Shown here one piece after another: positions 1-7,794 of a DNA stretch of 64,000 nt. Below the pieces are notes generated by a model. That model had not been told where the DNA came from. It did not search any database and worked only from the letters and a program-made list of their open reading frames with translations. Source of the DNA: Algoriphagus litoralis (GTDB lineage: Bacteria; Bacteroidota; Bacteroidia; Cytophagales; Cyclobacteriaceae); the NCBI RefSeq assembly GCF_003259255.1, contig NZ_QGOL01000002.1, positions 558,001 through 622,000 of the forward strand. The letters are read 5' to 3'. Position numbers and translations under genes: made by a program. The stretch's first letter is position 1, and each line of letters opens with the position of its first letter.

Positions 1-2601
1 CTCAAATGTAGCTCCAAATACGCTTGCGATCGCGAATGCTGCAATCACGAAAAGCGTATCATGAACCAACGCTACAATAGAAGCAAGGGAGAATTGCCAC
101 TTACGGAATCTAAGTAAGATGTAGAGGAAGATGGCAATCAGGGCCACGATCATTGCTTCAGCTGAGGAGGCTTTGATGTCGTCTGCTACAGTTGCTCCCA
201 CTTTGGAGGAGCCTGTAATGGAGAACTGACCATCGGTGATTTGCTCGGCATTTTCAACATAAGTAAATCCTGTAACTGCAGCAATACCTTCTTTCACTTT
301 GGCTTCGACTTCCTTGTTGGAGGCATCGTCGTCTTCATTGATCAGATAGGAAGTGGTGACTTTCAGTGTATTATTTGATCCGTAAGTCTTCACTTCTACC
401 GAACCGTCAAATTCACCATCCAAACCTGTCTTCAGATCAGAGGAAACGACAGGTTCGTTGAATGCAACGATGTAGGATCGTCCACCGGTGAAGTCTACAC
501 CGAATTTCAATCCATTGATAGCAGCTATTCCAAGACCAACTACGATAATTGAAGTAGAGATCAAGTAGGCCACTTTCCTTTTGCCCATGAAGTCGATGTT
601 CAGACCGGAAAGTGCATTTTTGGCAAATGGAGCAGTGAAGTTAATGTTACTCTTGTCGCCTTTGGAAGTCATCCAAGACACGATCACCCGGGTGATGAAT
701 ACTGAGGAGAAGAACGAGCAGGCGATACCGATCATCAATACGATAGCGAAACCTTTGACAGGGCCTTGACCCAAAGCATAAAGAATCGCTCCAGTAAGGA
801 ATGTAGTCACGTTGCCATCCAGGATCGCTGAGAAGGCTTTGCTGTATCCAGCATTTATAGCAGCCATCAGACCGACACCATTCCGAAGTTCTTCTTTGAT
901 TCGTTCAAAAATCAACACGTTGGCATCGATCGACATACCAATGGTCAATACTATACCTGCGATACCAGGCAAAGTCAACGCTGTTCCCAGCTGAGCGAGG
1001 ATTCCAAGGATAAAGAAGATGTTGAAGACCAATGCTGCGATGGCAACCAATCCACCTTTGGCATAGTATGCCACCATGAAAAGTACTACGAGCGTGAGAC
1101 CAGCGATCATGGAGAATACACCTTGGTTTTGTGCTTCCTTACCCAAAGTAGGGCCGATGATGCTTTCCTCCACGATTTGGGTAGGAGCAGGAAGTGAACC
1201 TGACTTTAGGATATTAGCCAAATCCTGGGCTTCCTGAAGGGTAAAGTTTCCGGCAATCTCTGATTGTCCACTAGGAATTTCACCGTTTACGACTGGTGCT
1301 GTGTAAACATAGTCATCGAGTACGACAGCGATTCTTCTACCGACATTCTGACCGGTTAGGTTTCTCCACTTTCTTGCCCCGTCTGCATTCATTTGCATGG
1401 ATACAGCTGGACGAGAAGTCTGATCCAAGGTCTGTCTGGCGTCTGTCACCACATCACCTTCCAACGGAGCTTGATCTGAGCCACGGACGGTTTTGATGGC
1501 ATAAAGTTCCAAAAGCTCTGCACCGCTTCCATCTGTAGCCTGGGTAGGTTTTACGCCCCAGAGTAGCTTAAGATCTCTCGGTAAGAAGGACTTGTAACGC
1601 TCATTTTTAATAATCCTATTGATGGTGATGGTGTCACGCACGTCATATACCAGGCCATAGTTGGCTTTCATCAAGCTAATCAGCGGAGATACGTTGGCAG
1701 CGTTGTTGATTGGGTCAAGTTGCTCCAATTGCTTTTCCAGTGCGTTTCTCAGAGAATCCTCAGAAGAAAGTTCTTCTGATGAAGTCGTATCTGCTGCTGT
1801 TGGATTTGCTTTTTGATCTGCTACCCAGGTGGAATTGATTGTTTCGATAGCTCCACCGTATTCGTTAAGCTCCAATACTTCCCAGAATTGTAGTTTGGCA
1901 ACACCCTGGAGCATGTTTCTCACTCGCTCCTGATTGTCCACTCCCGGAAGTTCGATTTGGATTCTGCCAGTTCCTGCGATTCGCTGAATGTTTGGCTGAG
2001 AGGTCCCAAATCGGTCAATACGCGTTCTGAGGATATTGAAGGATCTACCGATGGCGTTTTCAACTTCCGTATCGATGATGTCGAGGATTTCAGAATCGGA
2101 GGATTCGAGAGAGATTCGGCCTCTGTTGGCAGCTGTAGCGAAAATGCTGCTTAGGTTTTTTCCGGGATTGTTTCTCTGCCAAGCTGCATAGAATAAGTCC
2201 ACAAACTTCGAGTTTGAAGTTTTTGCTTCTTCTCTTGCCTCAGCCACGGATTTGTTGAATCCTTCATCCTTTGGATTACCGGCAAGTCCTTTGACAATTT
2301 CTACTGGAGAAACTTCCAAGGTCACATGCATCCCGCCCTGAAGGTCAAGACCAAGTCCTAATTCGGTTTCTTTGATTTCCTGATACGTGAAGTCACCGCC
2401 CAGAAAGCTGTAGACAGGTTCCCTCCACACTGAGTCGAGGTAGGCCCTTTTTTTGGCAAAATCGATATTGCCAGAGGCGTCCGTTGCATAAGCTTCTGCT
2501 TTTTGCTGGATTCCATTTGATACGAATGTGAATGACAGATAGTACAGACATAATGCTGTAACAATCACCGTCAAGAACACAATGATACCTTTGTTTTGCA
2601 T
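1..2601 (-). CDS. secDF: Protein translocase subunit SecDF (fused SecD-SecF), 3' end outside window
   Basis: Fused SecD-SecF membrane subunit of the Sec export machinery, which uses the proton gradient to help pull proteins out of the SecYEG channel. About 867 residues are visible; the C-terminal part of the SecF half is cut by the left edge of the window. An N-terminal membrane segment covers residues 5-25. The SecD motif LGLDLQGG is at residues 83-90, and the conserved membrane motif GMSIDANVLIFERI follows much later. The SecF half starts near FMGKRKVAY and has GVDFTGG. The ATG at 2599-2601 was chosen because it gives MQNKG followed directly by the first membrane helix. A small membrane ORF lies 93 bp upstream on the same strand. 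Confidence 0.96.
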   Translation of the reverse strand, partial: MQNKGIIVFLTVIVTALCLYYLSFTFVSNGIQQKAEAYATDASGNIDFAKKRAYLDSVWREPVYSFLGGDFTYQEIKETELGLGLDLQGGMHVTLEVSPVEIVKGLAGNPKDEGFNKSVAEAREEAKTSNSKFVDLFYAAWQRNNPGKNLSSIFATAANRGRISLESSDSEILDIIDTEVENAIGRSFNILRTRIDRFGTSQPNIQRIAGTGRIQIELPGVDNQERVRNMLQGVAKLQFWEVLELNEYGGAIETINSTWVADQKANPTAADTTSSEELSSEDSLRNALEKQLEQLDPINNAANVSPLISLMKANYGLVYDVRDTITINRIIKNERYKSFLPRDLKLLWGVKPTQATDGSGAELLELYAIKTVRGSDQAPLEGDVVTDARQTLDQTSRPAVSMQMNADGARKWRNLTGQNVGRRIAVVLDDYVYTAPVVNGEIPSGQSEIAGNFTLQEAQDLANILKSGSLPAPTQIVEESIIGPTLGKEAQNQGVFSMIAGLTLVVLFMVAYYAKGGLVAIAALVFNIFFILGILAQLGTALTLPGIAGIVLTIGMSIDANVLIFERIKEELRNGVGLMAAINAGYSKAFSAILDGNVTTFLTGAILYALGQGPVKGFAIVLMIGIACSFFSSVFITRVIVSWMTSKGDKSNINFTAPFAKNALSGLNIDFMGKRKVAYLISTSIIVVGLGIAAINGLKFGVDFTGGRSYIVAFNEPVVSSDLKTGLDGEFDGSVEVKTYGSNNTLKVTTSYLINEDDDASNKEVEAKVKEGIAAVTGFTYVENAEQITDGQFSITGSSKVGATVADDIKASSAEAMIVALIAIFLYILLRFRKWQFSLASIVALVHDTLFVIAAFAIASVFGATFE

Positions 2602-2643
2602 GATAAATGAATAGTTAAATTGATTAGGAAATACAAGTGAAGA

Positions 2644-2663
2644 CCAAACCTATAGTGGTTTGG
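2644..2663 (-). promoter_or_regulatory. Hairpin in the secDF leader
   Basis: Perfect 7-bp inverted repeat CCAAACC / GGTTTGG around the 6-base loop tatagt. It lies between the small upstream ORF and secDF, about 43 bases before the secDF start. No T tract follows it on the minus strand, so it is not an ordinary terminator. A role in secDF translation is inference only. Confidence 0.35.
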
Positions 2664-2694
2664 CGTTGGTAATTATCCAGTAAAAAAATGGTGA

Positions 2695-3039
2695 TCAGGG
2701 GCCCTTGGTAGAGATAATCCTAGTGAAAAGGATCTCTACCAGCTGATTGGGTATAAAAGCTGAAACTGCCTGAAGGCTAGGGATTTTCAGTTCAAAACTG
2801 AAAATCTGATAAATTAAATAGAGAACTGTATCGGCCACATGAAGCACGAAAGGCACTACTGCATCTACCGCTACACTGATAAAAGTCTGGTCTGGATTCT
2901 CAGATGATTGCTCTGATTTGCTCGCCGCACCATCCTGAGGCACATATTCCACACTGGAGATAAACAGGCAGAACAGCAATGCCATCAACAGCGTAAATCG
3001 CTGCTGAAAGAGACTGTTATGGATGATCCTGTTTTTCAC
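2695..3039 (-). CDS. Small membrane protein directly upstream of secDF
   Basis: I do not recognise this 114-residue protein. It has a basic N-terminus, a hydrophobic stretch at about residues 15-32 (signal anchor), an acidic, serine-rich linker, and a second hydrophobic stretch at about residues 53-80. The C-terminus is FTRIISTKGP, with the stop codon directly after Gly-Pro. It has its own promoter (3135-3142) and precedes secDF on the same strand by 93 bp, so the two are probably cotranscribed. The ending resembles the Arg-Ala-Gly-Pro type of ribosome arrest peptides that control sec genes elsewhere, which is a hypothesis only. It could equally be an ordinary small inner-membrane protein. 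Confidence 0.6.
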   Translation of the reverse strand: MKNRIIHNSLFQQRFTLLMALLFCLFISSVEYVPQDGAASKSEQSSENPDQTFISVAVDAVVPFVLHVADTVLYLIYQIFSFELKIPSLQAVSAFIPNQLVEILFTRIISTKGP

Positions 3040-3097
3040 TTGTTTACTTTTTGGAATTCAGTGCTTTTTGAAATGGGACTTGAGTCGGGTTTAACGT

Positions 3098-3111
3098 GAG
3101 ACCATGGTCTC
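3098..3111. repeat. 14-bp perfect palindrome in leader of the small ORF/secDF transcript
   Basis: GAGACCATGGTCTC is a perfect palindrome, followed at once by a second short palindrome (TCTCGAGA). Both lie between the predicted promoter at 3135-3142 and the start at 3039, so they fall in the 5' leader. They could be a dimeric protein site or an RNA hairpin. No known regulator site is recognised. Confidence 0.5.
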
Positions 3112-3134
3112 TCGAGAACTCGCTTCATGCGGGG

Positions 3135-3162
3135 CAAATATAGACAATATTTGAAAATCAAA
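3135..3162 (-). promoter_or_regulatory. Bacteroidota-type promoter for small ORF-secDF
   Basis: Minus strand reads TATATTTG at 3142-3135, a full match to the -7 consensus TAnnTTTG, with TTTG at 3162-3159 as the -33 element and 16 bases between. It lies after the udk stop, so the small ORF and secDF should form a transcript separate from rdgB-udk. Confidence 0.6.
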
Positions 3163-3185
3163 CTTTTTAGGCTGGGATTTTTGAG

Positions 3186-3806
3186 TTATCGTCCCGATTT
3201 AGCCCGCAAATAATTGCGGATGACATCCAGAGCCATGTCAAAACTGGAATTATTGGGAACTATTAAGTCTGCTTCATTTTTGAAAGGAGCAATGTACTTT
3301 TCATAGGTCGGCATCACGTGCATTTCATACCGATAGAGTACATCGTCTAGGTCATAGCCCCGTTCGATTTTATCTCTAATGATCCGACGCTTTAGTTTGA
3401 TGTGATCTTTGGCATCAATAAAAATCTTCAAGTCAAGCAGATCAGTCAATTCCGGATAATAGAGTACAAAAATCCCCTCCACTACAACCACTGGGGCTGC
3501 GGAGAAGGTTAACATCTTCGGGGTTTTAGCGGCGTTGTTGAAGGTATATTCTTCTCTGTAGACAGTTTCACCATCCTGGATTTTGCGAATATCAGCTGCG
3601 TACTGCTCGAAGTCAATACTGTGAGGTGTATCAAAATTGTACACCCCCTGAGCATCTATCGGCTGCTGATGGCGAGGTTTGTAATAGTTGTCCTGAGAAA
3701 TGAGACAGACTTCTCCGGGATCAAAACTGCTAAGGAGTCGTTCTAAAAACAATGTTTTGCCTGAGGCCGAACCTCCCGTGATCCCGACGATGAATGGTTT
3801 TTTCAT
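3186..3806 (-). CDS. udk: Uridine kinase
   Basis: Cytosolic P-loop kinase that phosphorylates uridine and cytidine in pyrimidine salvage, using ATP or GTP. The Walker A motif GGSASGKT is at residues 11-18, followed by the nucleoside-binding stretch ISQDNYYKP and the DTPHSIDF region typical of Udk. The protein is 206 residues, the normal length. The ATG at 3806 was preferred over an upstream TTG in the same frame because family members begin just before the P-loop strand. It follows rdgB by 21 bp and is probably in the same operon. Confidence 0.93.
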   Translation of the reverse strand: MKKPFIVGITGGSASGKTLFLERLLSSFDPGEVCLISQDNYYKPRHQQPIDAQGVYNFDTPHSIDFEQYAADIRKIQDGETVYREEYTFNNAAKTPKMLTFSAAPVVVVEGIFVLYYPELTDLLDLKIFIDAKDHIKLKRRIIRDKIERGYDLDDVLYRYEMHVMPTYEKYIAPFKNEADLIVPNNSSFDMALDVIRNYLRAKSGR

Positions 3807-3827
3807 TGCTGCCAAAGTTAATTCATT

Positions 3828-4421
3828 TTAAGCTTTATCTCCGATATTTCTGTTTCTCAGAAAGGAAATCAAAGCTTTGACGGCTTTCCCTCGATGACTG
3901 ATTTCATTTTTTTCCACTAGGCTCAATTCAGCAAAAGTTCTGTCAAATCCATTGGGTCTGAAGACGGGGTCATATCCAAATCCACCCGAACCGACTTTTT
4001 CCCCCAAAATCTCACCCGAAGCTACTCCTTCAAAGGCGTACTCTCTATCCTCTAGGATTAAGGCAATGACTGTACGGAATCGTGCCTTTCGATCACTTAT
4101 GCCGCTCATTTTGTCTAAAAGTAGCGCGATGTTTCGCTCGTCACTTCTAGGTTCACCGGCGAATCGTCCGGAATAAACCCCCGGTGCACCGTCCAGGGCA
4201 TCCACTTCCAATCCAGTGTCATCTGCAAAGCAGTCTACCCCAAAATTTGATTTGACATACCGGGCTTTTTGAAATGCATTGTGGTCAAGCGTATCTCCTG
4301 TCTCTGGGAGTTCTTCGAAGCATCCGATATCTTGAAGGGAGACGATTTCAAATTCAGAACCCAAAGCGGCTTTTACTTCCTCTATTTTTTTTAGATTATT
4401 AGTGGCGAAGCAGATTTTCAT
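3828..4421 (-). CDS. rdgB: Non-canonical purine NTP pyrophosphatase (RdgB/HAM1, XTP/dITP diphosphatase)
   Basis: House-cleaning enzyme that hydrolyses dITP, ITP and XTP to monophosphates so that deaminated purines are kept out of DNA and RNA. It has the N-terminal FATNNLKKIEE substrate-binding motif, FADDTGLEVDALDGAPGVYS, and FGYDPVF, all family signatures. An in-frame ATG lies 33 bases further upstream (4454), but the start at 4421 puts FATNN at the usual place, giving 197 residues. It is the first gene of the rdgB-udk pair, with a promoter match at 4489-4496. Confidence 0.93.
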   Translation of the reverse strand: MKICFATNNLKKIEEVKAALGSEFEIVSLQDIGCFEELPETGDTLDHNAFQKARYVKSNFGVDCFADDTGLEVDALDGAPGVYSGRFAGEPRSDERNIALLLDKMSGISDRKARFRTVIALILEDREYAFEGVASGEILGEKVGSGGFGYDPVFRPNGFDRTFAELSLVEKNEISHRGKAVKALISFLRNRNIGDKA

Positions 4422-4488
4422 GGAGGGTGGATTTTGGTTAGCAGTGACATCCAATCACAAAGGTCGGCCAGAAAATTGAAAATTGATC

Positions 4489-4519
4489 CAAAATTATATT
4501 TCTGTGAATTATTCAACAA
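4489..4519 (-). promoter_or_regulatory. Bacteroidota-type promoter for rdgB-udk
   Basis: Minus strand TAATTTTG at 4496-4489 matches TAnnTTTG. Possible -33 TTG triplets lie at 4516-4514 and 4519-4517, giving spacers of 17 or 20 bases. The element is 68 bases upstream of the chosen rdgB start. Confidence 0.5.
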
Positions 4520-4600
4520 TTTCTTATTTCTGGGTGGATTAAGGCTTCCATGACTGATGTGTCATAGGAGTCGTGAGCCAAAATCCATTATTTTCGGGGT

Positions 4601-5164
4601 ATGAAGAAAATCACAATCTACTGCGGATCAAAAAAGGGAAACAGCACTGTCTATGAAGCAGGAGCTAGAGCATTGGTTATGGAGATGATTCGTCGGGAGC
4701 TTTCTTTGGTGTACGGGGCAGGAAGAGTAGGCTTGATGGGAGTCATTGCAGATGAAATGCTGGCCGCTGGTAAGGAGGTACTAGGTATCATTCCGCAGAA
4801 ATTGGTGGATCGGGAAGTGGCACACACCGGATGTACTGAGCTGATCATAGTTGAGACCATGCGGGATAGAAAATGGCTGATGGCGGAGCGTGGGGATGGA
4901 TTTATCGCGATGCCCGGAGGAATAGGTACTTTGGAGGAACTCTTTGAAGTTATGACACTCAATCAGCTGCATTACATCCAAAAGCCTCTTGCTCTATATA
5001 ATGTCAACGGATATTACGACAAGCTCATTGATTTTTTGAATCACGCCATGGGGGAAGGTTTTCTCTATCCCGAGCAGGAAGAAATGCTCATTGTCTCTGA
5101 TGATCCTGTGGACTTGCTGGATCAAATGTCAGCCTACCAAGCAAAAAGACCGGCGGACTGGTAA
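4601..5164 (+). CDS. LOG family protein (TIGR00730), short YvdD-like type
   Basis: Rossmann-fold protein of the LOG family; characterised members release adenine-type bases from nucleoside 5'-monophosphates (cytokinin-activating phosphoribohydrolases). The family motif PGGIGTLEE is present, preceded by MRDRKW and followed by TLNQLHYIQKPLALYN. At 187 residues it is the short form. A second, longer LOG protein lies 0.7 kb downstream on the other strand (5864-6595), so the organism carries two types side by side. The ATG at 4601 starts directly at the first beta strand (MKKITIYCGS). Confidence 0.88.
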   Translation: MKKITIYCGSKKGNSTVYEAGARALVMEMIRRELSLVYGAGRVGLMGVIADEMLAAGKEVLGIIPQKLVDREVAHTGCTELIIVETMRDRKWLMAERGDGFIAMPGGIGTLEELFEVMTLNQLHYIQKPLALYNVNGYYDKLIDFLNHAMGEGFLYPEQEEMLIVSDDPVDLLDQMSAYQAKRPADW

Positions 5165-5198
5165 AAAAAATTAAGGTACAATTAGCCTTTCTATTCGG

Positions 5199-5232
5199 CC
5201 TAATGGTCTAATTCATTAGGGTTTAGTGTTTA
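5199..5232 (+). terminator. Weak hairpin after LOG gene
   Basis: Inverted repeat CCTAATG / CATTAGG with an 8-base loop, followed by a T-rich stretch containing three GTTTAG-like units. It is 35 bp after the stop codon of the upstream gene. The stem is AT-rich and the T tract is interrupted, so terminator activity is uncertain. Confidence 0.35.
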
Positions 5233-5282
5233 GTTTTTCTTTGAATTCGATCTGTATTTTCGAATTTAAAAAAGATAAATTG

Positions 5283-5290
5283 TACTTTTG
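5283..5290 (+). promoter_or_regulatory. Bacteroidota-type -7 element
   Basis: TACTTTTG matches TAnnTTTG and lies 19 bases before the ATG at 5310. It falls inside a longer in-frame reading from 5226, which argues for the shorter protein start. No clear -33 TTG is seen at the right distance. Confidence 0.5.
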
Positions 5291-5309
5291 CCAGAACCCT
5301 GATGCATAC

Positions 5310-5813
5310 ATGATAGATAAGCTTTTTCCGCTGGACAAAAATTACATTCTCAGACAAGCGCAGTTTGTTCTGGAGGAGGAATTGATAGATCAGATGATCT
5401 ATGAGCTCAAGCGGTCTTATACATACATGTACAATCCACTTCGATTGATGGATCAAACCTACGCCTTGATTCTGGATACCTTTGATTTTCCAAAAGACCG
5501 GGTGCAACTGATTTATCGACAACTTTGTGGAATTTATCGGTTCAAAAACCGGGACAACCAACTGGAATTGTTATTCGACGGGCGTTCACACTTTGACAAA
5601 TTCAAGGAAGAGTGGGAGGCAGGATTTATATCTTGGATAAAGGAACTGGGCCAGCACGAACAGTATGTAAAAACCATGCTCCGAATGACCCTACTCTATG
5701 ATACTGAAACCCGTGCCGAGTGGGCAGAGAACCACTGCAAGGCATTCATCAATCAGTATTTTGAACTTAAAGTAGTCAAAAGGCAAGGAGAACTCCGGCT
5801 CAAGGTCGGATAA
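5310..5813 (+). CDS. Uncharacterised cytosolic protein, conserved type
   Basis: A 168-residue protein of unknown function. It has no signal peptide or membrane segment. The sequence is rich in aromatic and charged residues (RSYTYMYNPLRLMDQTY, DFPKDRVQLIYRQLCGIYRF) and looks largely helical. The start at 5310 (MIDKLFPLDK) was chosen because a promoter element ends 19 bases upstream, within a longer reading that begins at 5226. It ends at a strong two-way terminator that it shares with the convergent LOG gene. I cannot name a family with confidence. Confidence 0.7.
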   Translation: MIDKLFPLDKNYILRQAQFVLEEELIDQMIYELKRSYTYMYNPLRLMDQTYALILDTFDFPKDRVQLIYRQLCGIYRFKNRDNQLELLFDGRSHFDKFKEEWEAGFISWIKELGQHEQYVKTMLRMTLLYDTETRAEWAENHCKAFINQYFELKVVKRQGELRLKVG

Positions 5814-5820
5814 AGAGATA

Positions 5821-5854
5821 AAGCAAAAACCACCGCAAAAGGTGGTTTTTGCTT
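5821..5854. terminator. Bidirectional terminator between convergent genes
   Basis: Perfect 14-bp inverted repeat (AAGCAAAAACCACC / GGTGGTTTTTGCTT) with a 6-base loop. The A-rich left flank and T-rich right flank let it end transcription from both sides. It sits between genes that meet tail to tail. Confidence 0.85.
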
Positions 5855-5863
5855 TTCGATCCA

Positions 5864-6595
5864 TCAGAAATTGGGACTGAGTAGATACTTACTATAAAAT
5901 TCATCGATCACCCGTACCGCTTCGGTGGCGTCATCTACAACACAGAACAGATCCAGATCCTCTTCTTTGATGTAGTTGTTTTCTGCCAAAAGCGTCTTTT
6001 TGATCCAGTCTACCAGACCTTCCCAATATGATTTTCCAACAAGTACAATGGGGAACCTGCCGATTTTATTGGTCTGGATCAAAGTCAGCGCTTCAAAGAA
6101 TTCATCCAGCGTACCAAATCCTCCCGGTAAAACTACAAATCCCTGTGCATAGCGCATGAACATGACCTTTCTCACGAAAAAATAGTCGAAGGTTAATAGT
6201 TTGTCCCGATCGATATAGATGTTGTTGAACTGTTCAAAAGGTAGGACAATATTCAGCCCAACAGATTTGCCTCCTTCTGAATAGGCTCCTTTGTTGCCCG
6301 CTTCCATAATACCAGGTCCTCCTCCAGTGATCACCCCATATCCATGACGGACGAGCTTTGCGGCGATTTCTTCAGCCATTTTGTAATATTCATGATCCCT
6401 CGGAGTCCTTGCGGAGCCGAAGATAGATACACAGGGACCGATCTTTGCCAGTTTTTCATATCCCTCGACAAATTCTGACATGATTTTAAAAATTGCCCAG
6501 GAATCCTCGCTTCTGATTTCACTCCAATCCCTTTCTTTGAAGGCTTTCCTGATTCGTTCCTCTGCGTCGTTTTGTTCCAAGTTGCTCATGTTCAT
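5864..6595 (-). CDS. LOG family protein (TIGR00730), long type
   Basis: Second Rossmann-fold LOG protein of the window, 243 residues. Family motifs are GSARTP, TGGGPGIMEAGNKGA and PGGFGTLDEFFEALTLIQ. Relative to the short form at 4601 it has an extra N-terminal helical region of about 60 residues (WSEIRSEDSWAIFKIMSEFVEGYE). Known relatives are lysine-decarboxylase-like in old annotation but act on nucleoside monophosphates. The start at 6595 gives MNMSNLEQ; the ATG two codons later is equally possible. Confidence 0.88.
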   Translation of the reverse strand: MNMSNLEQNDAEERIRKAFKERDWSEIRSEDSWAIFKIMSEFVEGYEKLAKIGPCVSIFGSARTPRDHEYYKMAEEIAAKLVRHGYGVITGGGPGIMEAGNKGAYSEGGKSVGLNIVLPFEQFNNIYIDRDKLLTFDYFFVRKVMFMRYAQGFVVLPGGFGTLDEFFEALTLIQTNKIGRFPIVLVGKSYWEGLVDWIKKTLLAENNYIKEEDLDLFCVVDDATEAVRVIDEFYSKYLLSPNF

Positions 6596-6726
6596 TTTGA
6601 TTTTGCTTTCAAAAAAACGATTCTCCTAGGGAAAAGGTGGTGAAATACCAAGGCGTAATTTCAAGTCCCTGATAGTCAGTGAGAAAAAATGACCTCAACA
6701 TGGATATTTATGGGCAATACTTAAGC

Positions 6727-6734
6727 TACTTTTG
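6727..6734 (+). promoter_or_regulatory. Bacteroidota-type -7 element before the YkgJ gene
   Basis: TACTTTTG, a full match to TAnnTTTG, ends 20 bases before the ATG at 6755. The leader would be about 14 bases. No TTG is seen at the -33 position. Confidence 0.5.
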
Positions 6735-6754
6735 CCGACAGAATCAACTGAAGT

Positions 6755-7339
6755 ATGAACTTATTAGAAAAGTCCCAAGCGGTCCGAAAACTCTTTCTGG
6801 AACTCGATGAAGAATCGAAACAATTTCATGCAGAGTCGGGAATGAGTTGTATTTCAGGTTGTGGATTTTGTTGTGCCAATCCGGATGTTCCAGCATATCC
6901 CTTGGAATTTTTACCCCTTGCTTTTGATTTATATGAGAAGGGAATCGCTGAAGATATCGCAAATCAGCTTTCACTGCAGGATCAACTGGGCAATTGTATC
7001 GTTTACCGATCCCAAAAGACAGATCCTACCAAAGGTTTCTGCGGAAACTATGCCAATAGAGGGCTGATCTGCAGGCTCTTTGGTTCCTCCGCACGCAAGA
7101 CAAAATATGGACAGAAGGATCTGATTACTTGCAAGATCCTGAAAACTGAAAAAAAGGAAGCCTATGAGCTTACCGTCACGCGGATCAATTCAGATTTGGA
7201 GATTCCGATGGCTACTGCCTATTATACCCAGCTGGCTGATATCGATGAATCTTTGGCCAATCAGTATCCTGTCAATCAAGCTATTCTGATGGTTTTGGAG
7301 TTGGTTTTGAGGTTCAAGTTTTATGAGAGTGCCGAGTAA
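6755..7339 (+). CDS. YkgJ family cysteine-cluster protein
   Basis: Cytosolic 194-residue protein of the YkgJ family (putative zinc- or iron-chelating domain). The cluster CISGCGFCC at about residues 32-40 is followed by further Cys in GFCGNY, GLICRLFG and LITCKIL, the usual spacing of the family. The position of PAYPLEFLPL after the first cluster also fits. The biochemical function of the family is not established. A TACTTTTG promoter element lies just upstream. Confidence 0.85.
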   Translation: MNLLEKSQAVRKLFLELDEESKQFHAESGMSCISGCGFCCANPDVPAYPLEFLPLAFDLYEKGIAEDIANQLSLQDQLGNCIVYRSQKTDPTKGFCGNYANRGLICRLFGSSARKTKYGQKDLITCKILKTEKKEAYELTVTRINSDLEIPMATAYYTQLADIDESLANQYPVNQAILMVLELVLRFKFYESAE

Positions 7340-7378
7340 AGGGAGGCTTCCTTATTTTTTTGGGGCTTAGTTTTCCAG

Positions 7379-7386
7379 TATATTCG
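7379..7386 (+). promoter_or_regulatory. Possible -7 element before the holin-like operon
   Basis: TATATTCG matches TAnnTTTG at seven of eight positions and lies 42 bases before the ATG at 7429. It would drive the three-gene run that ends with GGGP synthase. Confidence 0.3.
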
Positions 7387-7428
7387 GTCAAAAGTAACTG
7401 AAGCCAGGGTCTTAAAATCCCCACTATT

Positions 7429-7794
7429 ATGTTGAAAATTCCCGAAATGATCCAAACTATCAAGAGTCTTATCGAAACTCGGGTAAGCTTGGTCAAGCAA
7501 GAAATACAGGATGAATTCGTTGGGATTCTGTCCCGAATAATTCTGCTGACTGTAATCGGAAGTATGTTGTTGTTGGTATTTTTATTTTTGTCGTTGTCAC
7601 TGGCATTTTTCCTGAGTCAAGTCACCAAGAGCCCTTATATGGGATTTCTTTTAGTTGCCCTTGCTTACTTTTTGGTTGTATTGTTGATGGTACTCACGCG
7701 GGATTCACTTCAGCTTCAAAAAAGAACTGAGGATTTGTTGAAGAATTTCATTTTTCAAATCAAAAAGAAAAAAGAAGAAAATAACGATGAGTAA
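7429..7794 (+). CDS. Phage holin superfamily III-like membrane protein
   Basis: A 121-residue inner-membrane protein with an amphipathic, charged N-terminal helix (residues 1-30) and two membrane helices (about 38-64 and 70-92), ending in a lysine-rich tail. This matches the Phage_holin_3_6 / DUF1469 family, which in most bacteria is a chromosomal housekeeping membrane protein and not a phage holin. Its stop overlaps the start of the next gene by 8 bp, so the two are translationally coupled. No other phage gene is near. Confidence 0.75.
   Translation: MLKIPEMIQTIKSLIETRVSLVKQEIQDEFVGILSRIILLTVIGSMLLLVFLFLSLSLAFFLSQVTKSPYMGFLLVALAYFLVVLLMVLTRDSLQLQKRTEDLLKNFIFQIKKKKEENNDE

Noticed and set aside
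7429..7794. Prophage signal from the holin-like gene
   Set aside because: No lysin, capsid, tail or integrase genes are near, and the family is common in bacterial chromosomes.
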